A stretch of DNA of 64,000 nt, taken from Paracoccaceae bacterium. Lineage in GTDB: Bacteria > Pseudomonadota > Alphaproteobacteria > Rhodobacterales > Rhodobacteraceae. This document shows positions 51,386-60,572 of this stretch, one piece after another (the first letter of the stretch is position 1; each line of letters opens with the position of its first letter). The DNA lies in the NCBI GenBank assembly GCA_020637675.1, contig JACKKD010000003.1:310001-374000 (forward strand), in the 5' to 3' direction. A program made the position numbers and the translations under genes. The notes below the pieces were generated by a model. It had not been told where the DNA came from. It did no database searches and saw only the letters and a list, made by a program, of their open reading frames with translations.

Positions 51386-52258
51386 TCAGATTTCGGACCC
51401 AGCCACCTGGCGGAGCATCCACCAGCTTCTGACCAGCCGGAGCCGGATCAGGGTCGCGGCACCGCGCAGACGCTCCCCCGCCCCGTTCAGGCGCGGACTG
51501 AAGAGGATTTTCGGCAGATGCGGCAGCCAGCTCGCCGCCATTGCCAGGGCGCGGGCGAACCAGAGCAGCCGACCCGTCGGCCCGGGATGGGCCTGTCTGT
51601 GCAACGCATACATCTCGCGGACGATGCGCCGCCATTTCCGCACGAGCGCGGGCCAGTTGGACCGCGTGGGATGGGCGACCCGCATGCCTTCGTCAAGCGC
51701 CAGCCGGTATCCCATCGCCCGCGCCCTGAAGCACCATTCCGCATCCTCGGACAGGCCGTTGGTGAACGGTCCCACGGCCTCGAACACCGTCCGCGTGGTT
51801 ACGAGATTGGCGGTGACGGAAAACCCCTTCCGTTCGATGTAGTCCTTGTAATTGAAGGCGAACACGGTTTCGAATGCCTCCGCCCCCGAGCGCGGGGGCG
51901 GCGTCTCGTCGAAGACGTCGATGGCACCGCCGACGATGTCGGCGCTTCCGGCTGCCCGCCGCGCTGCCGCGAGCCAGTCGGGCTGAGGCACGCAGTCAGC
52001 GTCGAGGAAGATGATCGCTTCCGCGCGGCTTTCCGCCACCCCCCTGTTGCGGGCGCGCGCCGCGCCCTTGCCGGGCTCCGTCACGAAACGCACATCGGGG
52101 TTCGCGGCCTTCGCCTGGTCCAGAGGTTCGGTTGAACCGTTGTCGACGACGACGACATCGACGCCCGCCCTGTCCTGTGCCCGCAAGGCATCGAGGCACC
52201 GGCCCAGCCGCGCGGAATCGTTGTAGTGCGGAATGATGACGACATAGCCGACGTTCAT
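51386..52258 (-). CDS. Glycosyltransferase family 2
   Basis: A 290-residue GT-A glycosyltransferase. The N-terminal nucleotide-sugar site is VVIIPHYNDSARLGRCLDAL, followed by VVDNGSTEPLD, with the metal-binding DADC as FLDADCVPQPDW. A C-terminal amphipathic region (about 230-280) may associate with the membrane. ATG 52258 (MNVGYVV) begins at the conserved strand; an ATG at 52285 has its GGAGG too close. It belongs to the exopolysaccharide locus. Specificity unknown. Confidence 0.87.
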   Translation of the reverse strand: MNVGYVVIIPHYNDSARLGRCLDALRAQDRAGVDVVVVDNGSTEPLDQAKAANPDVRFVTEPGKGAARARNRGVAESRAEAIIFLDADCVPQPDWLAAARRAAGSADIVGGAIDVFDETPPPRSGAEAFETVFAFNYKDYIERKGFSVTANLVTTRTVFEAVGPFTNGLSEDAEWCFRARAMGYRLALDEGMRVAHPTRSNWPALVRKWRRIVREMYALHRQAHPGPTGRLLWFARALAMAASWLPHLPKILFSPRLNGAGERLRGAATLIRLRLVRSWWMLRQVAGSEI

Positions 52259-52387
52259 GACCGATGCGATTCTCCCCTGACGCATCCTCCTGCCATGGCA
52301 GTGCCGTTCAACTGAACCCCTCTTTCGCCACAGCGCAACGATCCTCGCCCTTCTGCCTTACCTTTGCCTGAATTCGCTTCCCTGACC

Positions 52388-52404
52388 GTTGACTATCAGT
52401 CAAC
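52388..52404. promoter_or_regulatory. Inverted repeat 1 upstream of the VPLPA-CTERM gene
   Basis: GTTGACT-ATC-AGTCAAC has perfect 7-bp arms with a 3-base spacer. It lies in the 334-base gap before the VPLPA-CTERM gene. The spacing between the TTGAC and GTCAA half-sites is five, so it is not an ordinary FNR box. With the second repeat nearby it looks like a regulator binding region. Confidence 0.6.
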
Positions 52405-52460
52405 AAAAAGCCGCATTGGCCAAGATCATCCTCAGGTTGCAATGTTGATTTCAATCGGAA

Positions 52461-52483
52461 GTTGATTCGACCTTCGATTCAAC
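52461..52483. promoter_or_regulatory. Inverted repeat 2 upstream of the VPLPA-CTERM gene
   Basis: GTTGATTCGA-CCT-TCGATTCAAC pairs at 9 of 10 positions and shares its GTTGA/TCAAC ends with repeat 1, 56 bases upstream. A shorter TTGA-TT-TCAA lies in between at about 52445. The 52259-52592 region is unusually A+T-rich for this genome. Confidence 0.6.
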
Positions 52484-52592
52484 GAAAAAATGGAAAAAAG
52501 ATGGCATTGGGATGGCGCAGTGTGGCGGCGCTGTGGTAGAAAAAAGAGGGAAGGTGTTCGTGTGCCGACATTCGGGAAGTGAAGGGGTAAAA

Positions 52593-53255
52593 ATGCTTGC
52601 TAAGACAAAGATCGTAGCCGCGATGGCAGGTGTCGCGCTTACGGCGGCCGCATCGGCGGCAAATGCCTATGTGATCGACTTCACGAAGGCGTCTACGGGT
52701 CATTCCGGGTCGCTGTTCCAGGGGGCCGTGACATGGCACCTCTCGTCGAGCGGCATCCTCAACAACTCTCAATCCTTCGACGGCAACCCGACGCCAGCCG
52801 GCACGGGGCTGTCCTTCGAAACCGACGGTTACGGTGTCGGCCGCAACGATGACGAAATCTCGACGTGGCCGAACCGCTACGAGTGGATTGACATCACCTT
52901 CAGCGCGCCGGTGCTGATAGATGCGATCTACTTCCTCGACCTGTTCCGCTCCGCAGACGGGTCGTCGCTCGAAGTGGGCAAGGCATCCATCAACGGCGGC
53001 AACCCGCTGATTACCCTCGCTGCCACGGATACCGCCGGAACGGGCGCATCCGGGTTCGTCGGCACCACCTTCGGGCCCGTCTTCGCGTCGGTGATCCGGT
53101 TCACGGTGCTGGCATCGAACGATGGGTATGGCGTTGCCGATGGGGCTCTTGCAGGCATCGGAATCGCCCCGGTTCCGGTTCCCGCAGCGGGCGTGATGCT
53201 GCTCGGCGGACTTGCCGGACTTGGCGCGCTGCGCCGCCGCCGCAAGGCGGCCTGA
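52593..53255 (+). CDS. VPLPA-CTERM exosortase-sorted surface protein
   Basis: A 220-residue exported protein. The signal peptide is MLAKTKIVAAMAGVALTAAA followed by SAANA (cleavage near 25). The C-terminal sorting tail has VPVPA at 194-198, a hydrophobic stretch AGVMLLGGLAGLGAL and RRRRK. That is the VPLPA-CTERM signal recognised by an exosortase of the XrtD type, and such an exosortase begins at 62860. AAGGGG lies before ATG 52593. The mature domain, a beta-sandwich-like fold, has no recognised function; family members are usually surface or biofilm proteins. Confidence 0.85.
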   Translation: MLAKTKIVAAMAGVALTAAASAANAYVIDFTKASTGHSGSLFQGAVTWHLSSSGILNNSQSFDGNPTPAGTGLSFETDGYGVGRNDDEISTWPNRYEWIDITFSAPVLIDAIYFLDLFRSADGSSLEVGKASINGGNPLITLAATDTAGTGASGFVGTTFGPVFASVIRFTVLASNDGYGVADGALAGIGIAPVPVPAAGVMLLGGLAGLGALRRRRKAA

Positions 53256-53275
53256 TCTGGCAGACCTGGAATTGG

Positions 53276-53307
53276 AAAGGCCGGGCGGGTGCCCGGCCTT
53301 TGCTTTT
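53276..53307 (+). terminator. Rho-independent terminator
   Basis: AAAGGCCGGGC-GGGT-GCCCGGCCTTT is an 11-bp stem followed by TGCTTTT, just after the VPLPA-CTERM gene. It isolates this gene from the convergent kinase gene. Confidence 0.9.
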
Positions 53308-53375
53308 GCGTCTGTCTTCGCGCCAGTTACCCGAACGTCCGGCCGGCGCTTCTAGCGCGGCCCTGCAGGATGGAG

Positions 53376-54200
53376 TCAGGCGTAGCTGCCGTAGGAATAG
53401 CCCACCGAATCGTCCGGATACCGGCATTTGTTCAGCACGACCCCAAGCACATTCGTCAGTTGGGCCAGTTCCTTTTCGCAAAGGTCGATGTTCGACAGGG
53501 TCGTGCTCTCGGCCGCTGCGATAAGAAGCGCACAATCGACGTTGCCCAGAAAGCCGACGTTATCGTCCGTCGCCAGCATCGGCGACATGTCGAATAGCAT
53601 GATGTCCGGTTGCCAGCGCCGCTCGATCGCGTCCAGCGCCTCGCGCGTTCCGACGCTTTGCAGAAGTTCCGCGGGATGGGGCGCAGGCGTGGCGTTCATC
53701 GCCAGCACGAGGTTCTCGCCCATCCGGACAGCGGCATCCTCGAAGGCCGCGGAGCCGTCGAGGACTTCGTGCATCGACCTACCGGGAGAATGTCCGACGG
53801 TCCGGTGCAGCGAGGGTCGCCGGAGGTCGAGGTCGATCAGCATGACCTTGAGGTCCTTCTGCCGCGACAGGCTGAGCGCGAGGTTGAGCGCAACAGTGGT
53901 CTTCCCGCAGGCGGCGCCCGGCGAGGTGACGGAGAGCCGAGTCCAGCCCTTTTCCTTCATCAGCCGGATCGTGCGGGAACGAAGCATGTCATACGGTGTC
54001 GCGTCCTTGTTGCCGGCAAGGGCAGTAATGCGGTGGCGGAGCGCCTTGCCCGGCGACAGCGTCACCTCGGGCAGGGAAGTCCAGGCACCGGCGCTGCGTG
54101 CATCCGCGGGCGCCACCTTCTCGCGTACGACTTCCGGAACCCCGAGCGCCGCGCGACGCATCTCCCGCGCCTTCGCCAGTGCTGCTTCGAGTTTCTCCAT
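53376..54200 (-). CDS. CpsD/CapB-family tyrosine autokinase
   Basis: A 274-residue bacterial tyrosine kinase that controls polysaccharide chain length. The nucleotide site is SPGAACGKTT (93-102), a variant of the family's Gly-rich loop. Walker A' is VMLIDLDLRRPSLHR and a Walker B-like motif DIMLFDMSPMLATDD follows. The C-terminal tyrosine cluster is YPDDSVGYSYGSYA, the autophosphorylation site. It is 55 bases downstream of the chain-length protein gene, which lacks its own kinase domain. The N-terminal 50 residues are variable. Confidence 0.9.
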   Translation of the reverse strand: MEKLEAALAKAREMRRAALGVPEVVREKVAPADARSAGAWTSLPEVTLSPGKALRHRITALAGNKDATPYDMLRSRTIRLMKEKGWTRLSVTSPGAACGKTTVALNLALSLSRQKDLKVMLIDLDLRRPSLHRTVGHSPGRSMHEVLDGSAAFEDAAVRMGENLVLAMNATPAPHPAELLQSVGTREALDAIERRWQPDIMLFDMSPMLATDDNVGFLGNVDCALLIAAAESTTLSNIDLCEKELAQLTNVLGVVLNKCRYPDDSVGYSYGSYA

Positions 54201-54255
54201 CTTCTCAGTTACTCCTGCCCCTTGCGAACGACGGTGATGGACGGATCCTGAGCCG

Positions 54256-55788
54256 TCACAACCGGATACCCAGCTTTGTCATGACCTTGCCAAAGAGGAC
54301 GTCGAGCGGCTGGTAATAGGCATGCACCGCATAGACGATCGCCGGAATCCCTATTACCGCAACAAGCAGCATCGCGGCGAAGCCGGACCGGCGCATCATC
54401 GTCTCGGACGGCGTCCGCATGTAGGGGATCGTCGCGATCGGCGTGATGCCAAAGGCATTGATCAGATCCTTGGGCCGCCTGACGGCGCGGTTGAGAAGCT
54501 CCATCAGAACGATCACCGCGATCCCAAGCCCGGCACCGGCCACGACGCCGCCGCCCGCGATGAGCATGCGGTCGGGTTTCACCGGGCGGTCAGGCACCGT
54601 TGCGGCATCAACGACCGAGATGCGTTCCCCCTTCGACCGGATTTCGATCTGCTCGCCAGCGGAAGCCTGGGCCTGGCGCGCTACCGCCGTGTTGTACTGC
54701 TGCTGGACGTTCGTATAGTCGCGGTTCAACGCATCAAGCGCGATCTGGTTCGCCGGCGTGCGGTCGATCGAATCCTTCAGAACGGCCAGTTGCTCGAGCA
54801 GTTGCTCGCGCTGCGCCTCGAGCGCACCAATCTGTGTGTCCAGGCTCGCAAGCTGGATGTCGAGCGGGGACATCTGCGTGCTTGCGACCCCGGCGGGAAG
54901 CTGCTGGGCCTTCACGATCTCCTCGAGCTGGTCGATCTGGGCCTGGAGTTGCCTGACCTTGGGGTTCGTCGGCGAATAGGTCGCCGTGAAGGTGTTCATC
55001 TGCTGGCGAAGCTGCGCGAGTTGCTGCGCCTCGGGCGTCTGGTTTGCCGTGGAGCCGGTGATCTGGCCCGTCGCGTTGAAGAGCGCGATCATCTGCTGCT
55101 TCTGATCCTTCAGAAGGGAAATGTCACGCTCGGCCGTGGCCAAAGTGTTCTGCAGGAGCGTCTGCTGGCCGAGCCGGTATTGCAGCGTGTTCGGCAGCGC
55201 GTCGGCGTTCTGGTTCTGGAAGTCGAGGATCTTGGCGCTCATTGCATCGAGCTCGCCTGAAAGGCGCTTCACTTCCTGGTCGAAGAAATCCACCGTCGTT
55301 TCGGCGCGTTCCGTGCGCGTCGCGACGTCCTCGTTCAGGATGAGCGTCACGTATTCGTTAACCACGCCGGCGACGACCGGCCCGCTTTCCCCCTCGAACT
55401 CGACGGTCATGATGGTGGCCTGACCGCGACCTGCGCTCTTCGTGATCCTGGTGTTCTTGCGCATCGCCCCGACGATGTCGTCCGGGGTCATTTTCGCCAT
55501 ATCCTTGAAGACTTTGAGCCGCTGCGCGATGTCCAGAAGGTTGGTCCGGGTCATCAGGCGGTTTTCGATGGTCTGCAGCTTTTCCAGCGCCTGCGCCTGA
55601 ACGGTCGGCGCGGCCAGCGCCCCGGGGATTTGCGAGCTCTCGACGAGAAGGACCGAATTCGCCCGATAGACCGGCGGCAGCAGGAACGCCGCCGCGATCG
55701 CCGCGGCCGAGACCAGCGCGAAGATGATGATGAAATAGGGCAGCCGCCGCAGGAACACCGCGAAGTAGAAAGACAGGTCCAGGTTCAT
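54256..55788 (-). CDS. Polysaccharide chain-length determinant (Wzz/GumC-like)
   Basis: A 510-residue inner-membrane polysaccharide co-polymerase. The transmembrane helices are at about 18-38 and 425-450, with an extra hydrophobic C-terminal segment near 475-495. A long periplasmic coiled-coil (about 150-390) is rich in Gln and Leu. It carries the Wzz-type domain at the N-terminus and GNVR-like ERISVVDAATVPDRPVKPDR at the end. It regulates polymer length and links the kinase to the export protein. The stop of the AAA ATPase overlaps its ATG (ATGA). Confidence 0.9.
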   Translation of the reverse strand: MNLDLSFYFAVFLRRLPYFIIIFALVSAAAIAAAFLLPPVYRANSVLLVESSQIPGALAAPTVQAQALEKLQTIENRLMTRTNLLDIAQRLKVFKDMAKMTPDDIVGAMRKNTRITKSAGRGQATIMTVEFEGESGPVVAGVVNEYVTLILNEDVATRTERAETTVDFFDQEVKRLSGELDAMSAKILDFQNQNADALPNTLQYRLGQQTLLQNTLATAERDISLLKDQKQQMIALFNATGQITGSTANQTPEAQQLAQLRQQMNTFTATYSPTNPKVRQLQAQIDQLEEIVKAQQLPAGVASTQMSPLDIQLASLDTQIGALEAQREQLLEQLAVLKDSIDRTPANQIALDALNRDYTNVQQQYNTAVARQAQASAGEQIEIRSKGERISVVDAATVPDRPVKPDRMLIAGGGVVAGAGLGIAVIVLMELLNRAVRRPKDLINAFGITPIATIPYMRTPSETMMRRSGFAAMLLVAVIGIPAIVYAVHAYYQPLDVLFGKVMTKLGIRL

Positions 55789-56675
55789 TTGCGCTTCTCT
55801 TCCTCGGCCGCGATCTGTGCGGCAAAGAATACCCCATCATCGAGCACGGATTGAACCACGTGTTCGTCAACATGGTGGTTATCCATGCTCCAGGCATAGA
55901 GCAATGCCATGTCGCAGAGCTGGTTGACCAGACGCGGCACCCCGTGGGTGGAGCGATAGATCATCCGCGCGGCGCCTTCGGTGATTTCCTCGCCTGTGCC
56001 GCCGGCGGCCCTGAGCCGGTGGCCGATCAGATCCACCACCGCGTTCTCGTCAAGCGGGAGGAGATGAAAACTCGCGGCGATCCGCTGCGCAAGCTGGCGC
56101 AGCGCCGGGTCAAGCACCATTTCCCGAAGCTCGGGCTGGCCGACAAGGACGAGTTGTATCACCTCGTCCTTGCCGGAGTTGATGTTGGTAAGCATGCGCA
56201 GTTCTTCGAGGCTCTCGGGCGACAGGTTCTGCGCCTCGTCGAAGATCAGCACGACGCGCCGGCCCGAGGCGTATTCGTCGATCAGATAGTCCTGCAGCTT
56301 CTGGAAGAGCTGCACGTAGCCCACGTTCGGGTCGAAACTGACGCCGAGCGAGTTCAGGACCCACTGGATCAGTTCGCCCCGCCCGCCCTGGGCGTTGGAA
56401 ATGAGCCCGACTGTGACCTTGTTTCCAAACTGGCGCAGAAGTTCCCGGAGGAGCGTGGTCTTCCCGCAACCGACGCCCCCGGTGACAAGCGTGATCGGTG
56501 CGCGGCTGAGGATGCCGAACTCCAACACCGAATAGGCGCGCCGGTGCTGCGGCGACCAGAACAGGAAATCCGGATCCGGCACGAGCGTGAAAGGACGCTC
56601 GCGGAACCCGAAGAAGTCCATGTAGAAGCCGACGCTGCTCTGGTCGTCCGTTGCTGGCTCCACGGCCTTGTTCAT
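55785..56675 (-). CDS. ExeA/PEP-CTERM-type AAA ATPase
   Basis: A 296-residue AAA ATPase of the ExeA/XrtA-associated type common in exosortase loci. Residues 18-34 are FFGFRERPFTLVPDPDF, Walker A is TGGVGCGKTTL, Walker B is VVLIFDEAQNLS and the arginine region is RIAASFHLLPL. It probably energises or regulates polysaccharide export. I chose ATG 56675, with a weak ribosome-binding site; an upstream GTG at 56705 is possible. It overlaps the chain-length gene and is divergent from the sugar transferase. Confidence 0.85.
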   Translation of the reverse strand: MNKAVEPATDDQSSVGFYMDFFGFRERPFTLVPDPDFLFWSPQHRRAYSVLEFGILSRAPITLVTGGVGCGKTTLLRELLRQFGNKVTVGLISNAQGGRGELIQWVLNSLGVSFDPNVGYVQLFQKLQDYLIDEYASGRRVVLIFDEAQNLSPESLEELRMLTNINSGKDEVIQLVLVGQPELREMVLDPALRQLAQRIAASFHLLPLDENAVVDLIGHRLRAAGGTGEEITEGAARMIYRSTHGVPRLVNQLCDMALLYAWSMDNHHVDEHVVQSVLDDGVFFAAQIAAEEEKRK

Positions 56676-57179
56676 CCACAATCCACTTCTCACGCGGCGG
56701 GACACCTTCCCGACACCCGTCCGCCACGGATCAATCTACCCCGGTCAGCCCGGAATCTCGCAGGCCAAATGGTCACATAACTTCGGCAACTTGATGGCGT
56801 CCGCCCCAGCCGGCAACCTCAAACCCACGGCAGTTCTTACATGGGAGTCGAATCGTTGTCTCGCCAGATCGTCCGCGCCGGCGCCTCTGCGGCACAAAAG
56901 CGGACTTCAGGGCCACTGTTGCTTGGCAAGAAACGGACGACACCGACGCCCTCCGGAATTGGGCGGTTTCTTGCACACAAACGAACCTCGGTTTCGTGAC
57001 GCCGCAGCAAAAAGGGCACAATTTCCAAATGTTCGTTCCTCCGTATCCCATAAGATGCTAAGAACCTCGGGCGGATGTGGGTGCATTCGCGGAATCGCAG
57101 TTTTCGTCGTGCGCCGGACAGCGGCGCCAGTTTCGCCGGGTTGAGTGTCAGTGATCGCGGTCGTGACCGGAACAAGGGT
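56676..57179. promoter_or_regulatory. Long intergenic region between divergent polysaccharide genes
   Basis: These 504 bases have no convincing gene: the short frames present have no family similarity or good ribosome-binding site. They must hold the promoters for the AAA ATPase-chain-length-kinase unit and for the sugar transferase. I see no clear terminator or repeat. A conserved noncoding RNA or long untranslated leader is possible but unproven. Confidence 0.45.
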
Positions 57180-57869
57180 ATGACTCTTCAGCTCCATGAC
57201 CCTTCCGAAGACTTTGGCATGGCCAGCGCTCCCATGGGCCCCGTAGACTTCCCAAGACGGCGCGGGATCTACCGCAATTTCGGGAAGCGCTTGCTGGACT
57301 TGTCGGCGGTCCTCTTCGCCAGCATCATCGTTATTCCGCTGATCCTGCTGCTTGCCGTCGCCGTCGCTCTGGACGGTTCGTCTCCGTTCTACTGGAACGA
57401 CCGCGTGGGGCGCGGTGGGCGGACCTTCCGGATGTTGAAGCTCAGGACCATGGTGCCGAACGCCGACACGATGCTGGAACGGTATCTTGACCGGAACCCC
57501 GAGGCGCGGCTCGAATGGAACAGCACTCAGAAGCTGAAGTCCGACCCGCGCATCACCGGAATCGGACGTTTCCTGCGTAAGACCTCGCTCGATGAACTGC
57601 CGCAGTTGTGGAACGTCTTCATCGGCGACATGTCACTGGTCGGACCAAGGCCCATGATGCCGTCGCAGCGGACGCTCTATAGTGGTCTGGCCTATTACGC
57701 ACTGCGGCCGGGGATCACCGGCCCATGGCAGGTGTCCGACCGCAACGAGGTCGAGTTTTCGAAACGTGCCGATTTCGACAGGGAGTACGAGGCCACGATC
57801 TCGCTGATGAACGACCTGAGGTTGCTTGTTGCGACCGTCCGCGTGGTGATCAGGGGAACGGGCTATTAA
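57180..57869 (+). CDS. Undecaprenyl-phosphate sugar phosphotransferase (priming)
   Basis: A 229-residue bacterial sugar transferase (WbaP/ExoY/EpsE type) that starts a polysaccharide unit by moving a sugar-1-phosphate to undecaprenyl phosphate. There is a transmembrane helix at about 40-62, followed by the conserved KRLLDLS, FRMLKLRTMVPNAD, LRKTSLDELPQLWNV and DMSLVGPRPMMP. The C-terminal RPGITGPWQVSDRNEV is typical. ATG 57180 has GGAACAAGG before it. The TPR lipoprotein gene follows 116 bases downstream. Confidence 0.9.
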   Translation: MTLQLHDPSEDFGMASAPMGPVDFPRRRGIYRNFGKRLLDLSAVLFASIIVIPLILLLAVAVALDGSSPFYWNDRVGRGGRTFRMLKLRTMVPNADTMLERYLDRNPEARLEWNSTQKLKSDPRITGIGRFLRKTSLDELPQLWNVFIGDMSLVGPRPMMPSQRTLYSGLAYYALRPGITGPWQVSDRNEVEFSKRADFDREYEATISLMNDLRLLVATVRVVIRGTGY

Positions 57870-57985
57870 TTTGACGTAGCCTGCGTTGTCGGGCACAACG
57901 CATCGGCAAGTTGACGTGGGGGCGTTCGCCGGCCAGAGACCCGCGACGCAAGCGGGCGCATGGCCGGGGGCATCGAGGAAGACGG

Positions 57986-60436
57986 ATGGCTCTACGCAGG
58001 TTCCTGACGACGGTCACGCTCGCCGCCGCGCTTGGGCTGCTTGTGGCGTGCGATTCGGCAAAGGAGCGCGCCGAAAAACATTTCGAGGCAGGTCTGGAAT
58101 ATATTCAGGCGGGCGATGTCGATCGTGCCCTGGTGGAGTTCCGCAACGTATTCCAGCTTGACAGCACCCACCGCGAGGCGCGCCGCGCCTATGCGGAGGC
58201 CGAGCGCGGCCGCGGCCGACTGCGCGAGGCCTTCGCGCAGTACCTCCGACTGGTCGAGCAATATCCCGACGATCACGGCGGGCAGATCGCGCTGGCGGAA
58301 ATCGGCGCCGAAGCCGGCGACTGGAAGACTGCGCAGCGCTATGCCGGCGAAGCCCTGAAGCGGAGCCCGGGCGATCTCGCTCTGGAAGCGATCCGGACTG
58401 CGGCCGACTACGCGATCGCGGCGGAAGCCAATGATGCCGGCGCCATCGTGGAGTCCTCGCGGCGGGCGCGGGAACTCCTCAAGGAGTTGCCGACCAGCCT
58501 ACTCCTGCACCGGGTTGTCATCGACGATCTCATCCGCGCGCAGGATCATGACCAGGCGCTTGCCGCAATCGATACCGCGCTCAAGCTTGCGCCCAAGGAC
58601 CGCGCCCTCTATGCCCAGCGCCTGTCGATCCACGCCGCGCTAGGCGATGACGCGGCGGTCGAGGCCGGCCTGATCGACATGGTCGCACGCTTCGACGACG
58701 CACCCGAGATGGGGCAGGCCTTGGTCCGCTGGTACGAATCCAAGGGCCAGATCGACAAGGCAGAGGCCTTCCTCAGAAGCCGCGTCGCCCCCGGTGCGCC
58801 GGATCAGGAGCCGGCGCTGCAGCTGGTCCGCTTCCTCTCCGAGACGCGTGGCGCCGAGGCCGCCGTTGCCGAGCTCGACCGCGTGATGGCCGAAGGCGCG
58901 ACTTCGCCCGTCTATCGCGCCGCGCGCGCCGGTTTCATCTTTGACCTTGGCCGCCGGGACGAGGCGATCGCCGAGATGCAGGCGATCCTGGAGACCGCCG
59001 AACCCTCGCAGGAAACCCGGCGAACGAAGGTCGGGCTCGCGCGGATGCTTGCGGCCACGGGCAATGCGGTCGGCGCCCGTTCACTCGTGGAGGAGGTTCT
59101 GAAAGATGACGGAGGCGACGCCGAGGCTCTGAAGCTGAAGGCGAACTGGCTCATCCTCGACGATCAGGTCGGCGAGGCGATCGCCATCCTGCGCCGCGCC
59201 TACGACAACAACCCGCAGGACGCCGGCATCCTGACGCTGATGGCACAGGCCTACGAGCGTGACGGAAACCGCGATCTGATGCGCGAGTCGCTGTCGCTCG
59301 CGGTGCAGGCGTCCAACCGGGCGCCTGAGGAAACTCTGCGGTATGCGCAGCTTCTCGCCTCGGAACGCAAGCTGATCCCGGCCGAGAGCGTCCTTATCGA
59401 GGCGTTGCGCATCGCGCCCGGCAACGTCTCGCTGCTGATGCCGCTTGGCCAGATCTATGTCGAGATGCAAGACTGGCCGCGAGCCGAAACTGTTGCGGCC
59501 GAGCTTGAGGTGCAGGCCGATCCCGCGGCGCGACCGGCGGCCCAAACCCTGCGGGCCGCAATCCTTGCGGGTCAGGAGAACACCGATCGTGCGATCGGCT
59601 ATCTGCAAGGGCTCGTCACCGAGGGCAAGGGCGGACTGGACGCGAAGATCGCGATCCTGCGTACCCACCTCGCGAACGGGCAGAACGCCAAGGCGCTCGC
59701 CTATGCCGCGAGTCTCGTGGCCGAGAACCCCGACGACCCCGACCTGCGCTTCGTCGATGGTTCGGTGCGGGCGCTCACCGGCGACATCGCCGGCGCGGAA
59801 GAGCGCTATCGGGGGCTTCTCGCAGAGGACAAGACCCGGGTGGCGGCGTGGATGGCGCTGTCGCGCGCGATCCTGAGCGACCCCGACCGCTTCGACGATG
59901 CCCATGCAGTCATTGACGAGGCGTTGGCTGCGGTACCGCAGTCGGGTGAACTGAAATGGGCCAAGGCCGGTTTCCTTGAGCGCAAGGGGGACCTCGATGG
60001 AGCGATCGCCATTTATGAGGAACTCTACCGCGAGAACAGCGCCAATCCGGTGATCGCGAACAACCTGGCGAGCCTGCTGGCCTCGCACCGGACGGACCCC
60101 GACAGCCTTGCCCGCGCCGAGGTGATCGCGCGTCGCCTGCGTGGCAGCGATATGCCGCCGTATCAGGACACCTACGGCTGGATCGCCTATCAGCGCGGCA
60201 ACTACGACGACGCGGTGAAGGAACTGGAAAAGGCCGTTCAGGGGCTTGGCGAGGACCCTCAGGTGCGCTTCCACCTTGCCATGACCTACCTGAAGCTGGG
60301 CCGCGAGGCCGAGGCGCTCAAACAGTTCAACGAGGCGCTCGCCCGGGTGGAGGAGACCGATTCGCGGCCGTTTGTGGCTGCGGCGCGGCAGGAAAAAGCC
60401 TCACTGGAGGCGAATGGTGTCGAGGTTGGAAACTGA
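57986..60436 (+). CDS. TPR-repeat lipoprotein of the exosortase/exopolysaccharide locus (PrsT-like)
   Basis: An 816-residue lipoprotein with more than ten tetratricopeptide-like repeats. The lipobox LVAC puts the acylated Cys at 22. The repeat region runs from about 30 to 800, with units such as AEKHFEAGLEYIQAGDVDRA, ELKWAKAGFLERKGDLDGAI and DTYGWIAYQRGNYDDAV. It resembles the PEP-CTERM-system TPR lipoproteins. It probably scaffolds the polysaccharide machinery on the membrane. ATG 57986 has GAGGAAG upstream. Protein partners are not known. Confidence 0.87.
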   Translation: MALRRFLTTVTLAAALGLLVACDSAKERAEKHFEAGLEYIQAGDVDRALVEFRNVFQLDSTHREARRAYAEAERGRGRLREAFAQYLRLVEQYPDDHGGQIALAEIGAEAGDWKTAQRYAGEALKRSPGDLALEAIRTAADYAIAAEANDAGAIVESSRRARELLKELPTSLLLHRVVIDDLIRAQDHDQALAAIDTALKLAPKDRALYAQRLSIHAALGDDAAVEAGLIDMVARFDDAPEMGQALVRWYESKGQIDKAEAFLRSRVAPGAPDQEPALQLVRFLSETRGAEAAVAELDRVMAEGATSPVYRAARAGFIFDLGRRDEAIAEMQAILETAEPSQETRRTKVGLARMLAATGNAVGARSLVEEVLKDDGGDAEALKLKANWLILDDQVGEAIAILRRAYDNNPQDAGILTLMAQAYERDGNRDLMRESLSLAVQASNRAPEETLRYAQLLASERKLIPAESVLIEALRIAPGNVSLLMPLGQIYVEMQDWPRAETVAAELEVQADPAARPAAQTLRAAILAGQENTDRAIGYLQGLVTEGKGGLDAKIAILRTHLANGQNAKALAYAASLVAENPDDPDLRFVDGSVRALTGDIAGAEERYRGLLAEDKTRVAAWMALSRAILSDPDRFDDAHAVIDEALAAVPQSGELKWAKAGFLERKGDLDGAIAIYEELYRENSANPVIANNLASLLASHRTDPDSLARAEVIARRLRGSDMPPYQDTYGWIAYQRGNYDDAVKELEKAVQGLGEDPQVRFHLAMTYLKLGREAEALKQFNEALARVEETDSRPFVAAARQEKASLEANGVEVGN

Positions 60437-60457
60437 CCCCGGTGGCTGTTGCCCAAG

Positions 60458-60475
60458 GGGCACGAAATGGTGCCC
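60458..60475. other. Short inverted repeat between TPR and export genes
   Basis: GGGCAC-GAAATG-GTGCCC forms a perfect 6-bp stem in the 136-base gap. No T-run follows, so it may be a regulatory hairpin or processing site, not a terminator. Confidence 0.35.
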
Positions 60476-60572
60476 GGCCCGCGTTGTGCAGAGAGGTTCG
60501 GAAACTAACATTTTGATTTCCCGCGCCCCGGGCTTAGGCTTCCTACGATTCGAATATGACTGAGGAACTGAA

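Noticed and set aside
52388..52404. FNR box upstream of the VPLPA-CTERM gene
   Set aside because: The TTGAC and GTCAA half-sites are separated by five bases, not four, and the second nearby repeat has longer arms, so another regulator is more likely.
56668..57144. Short open frames in the long intergenic region before the sugar transferase
   Set aside because: No plausible ribosome-binding site, no family similarity, and overlapping frames on both strands.
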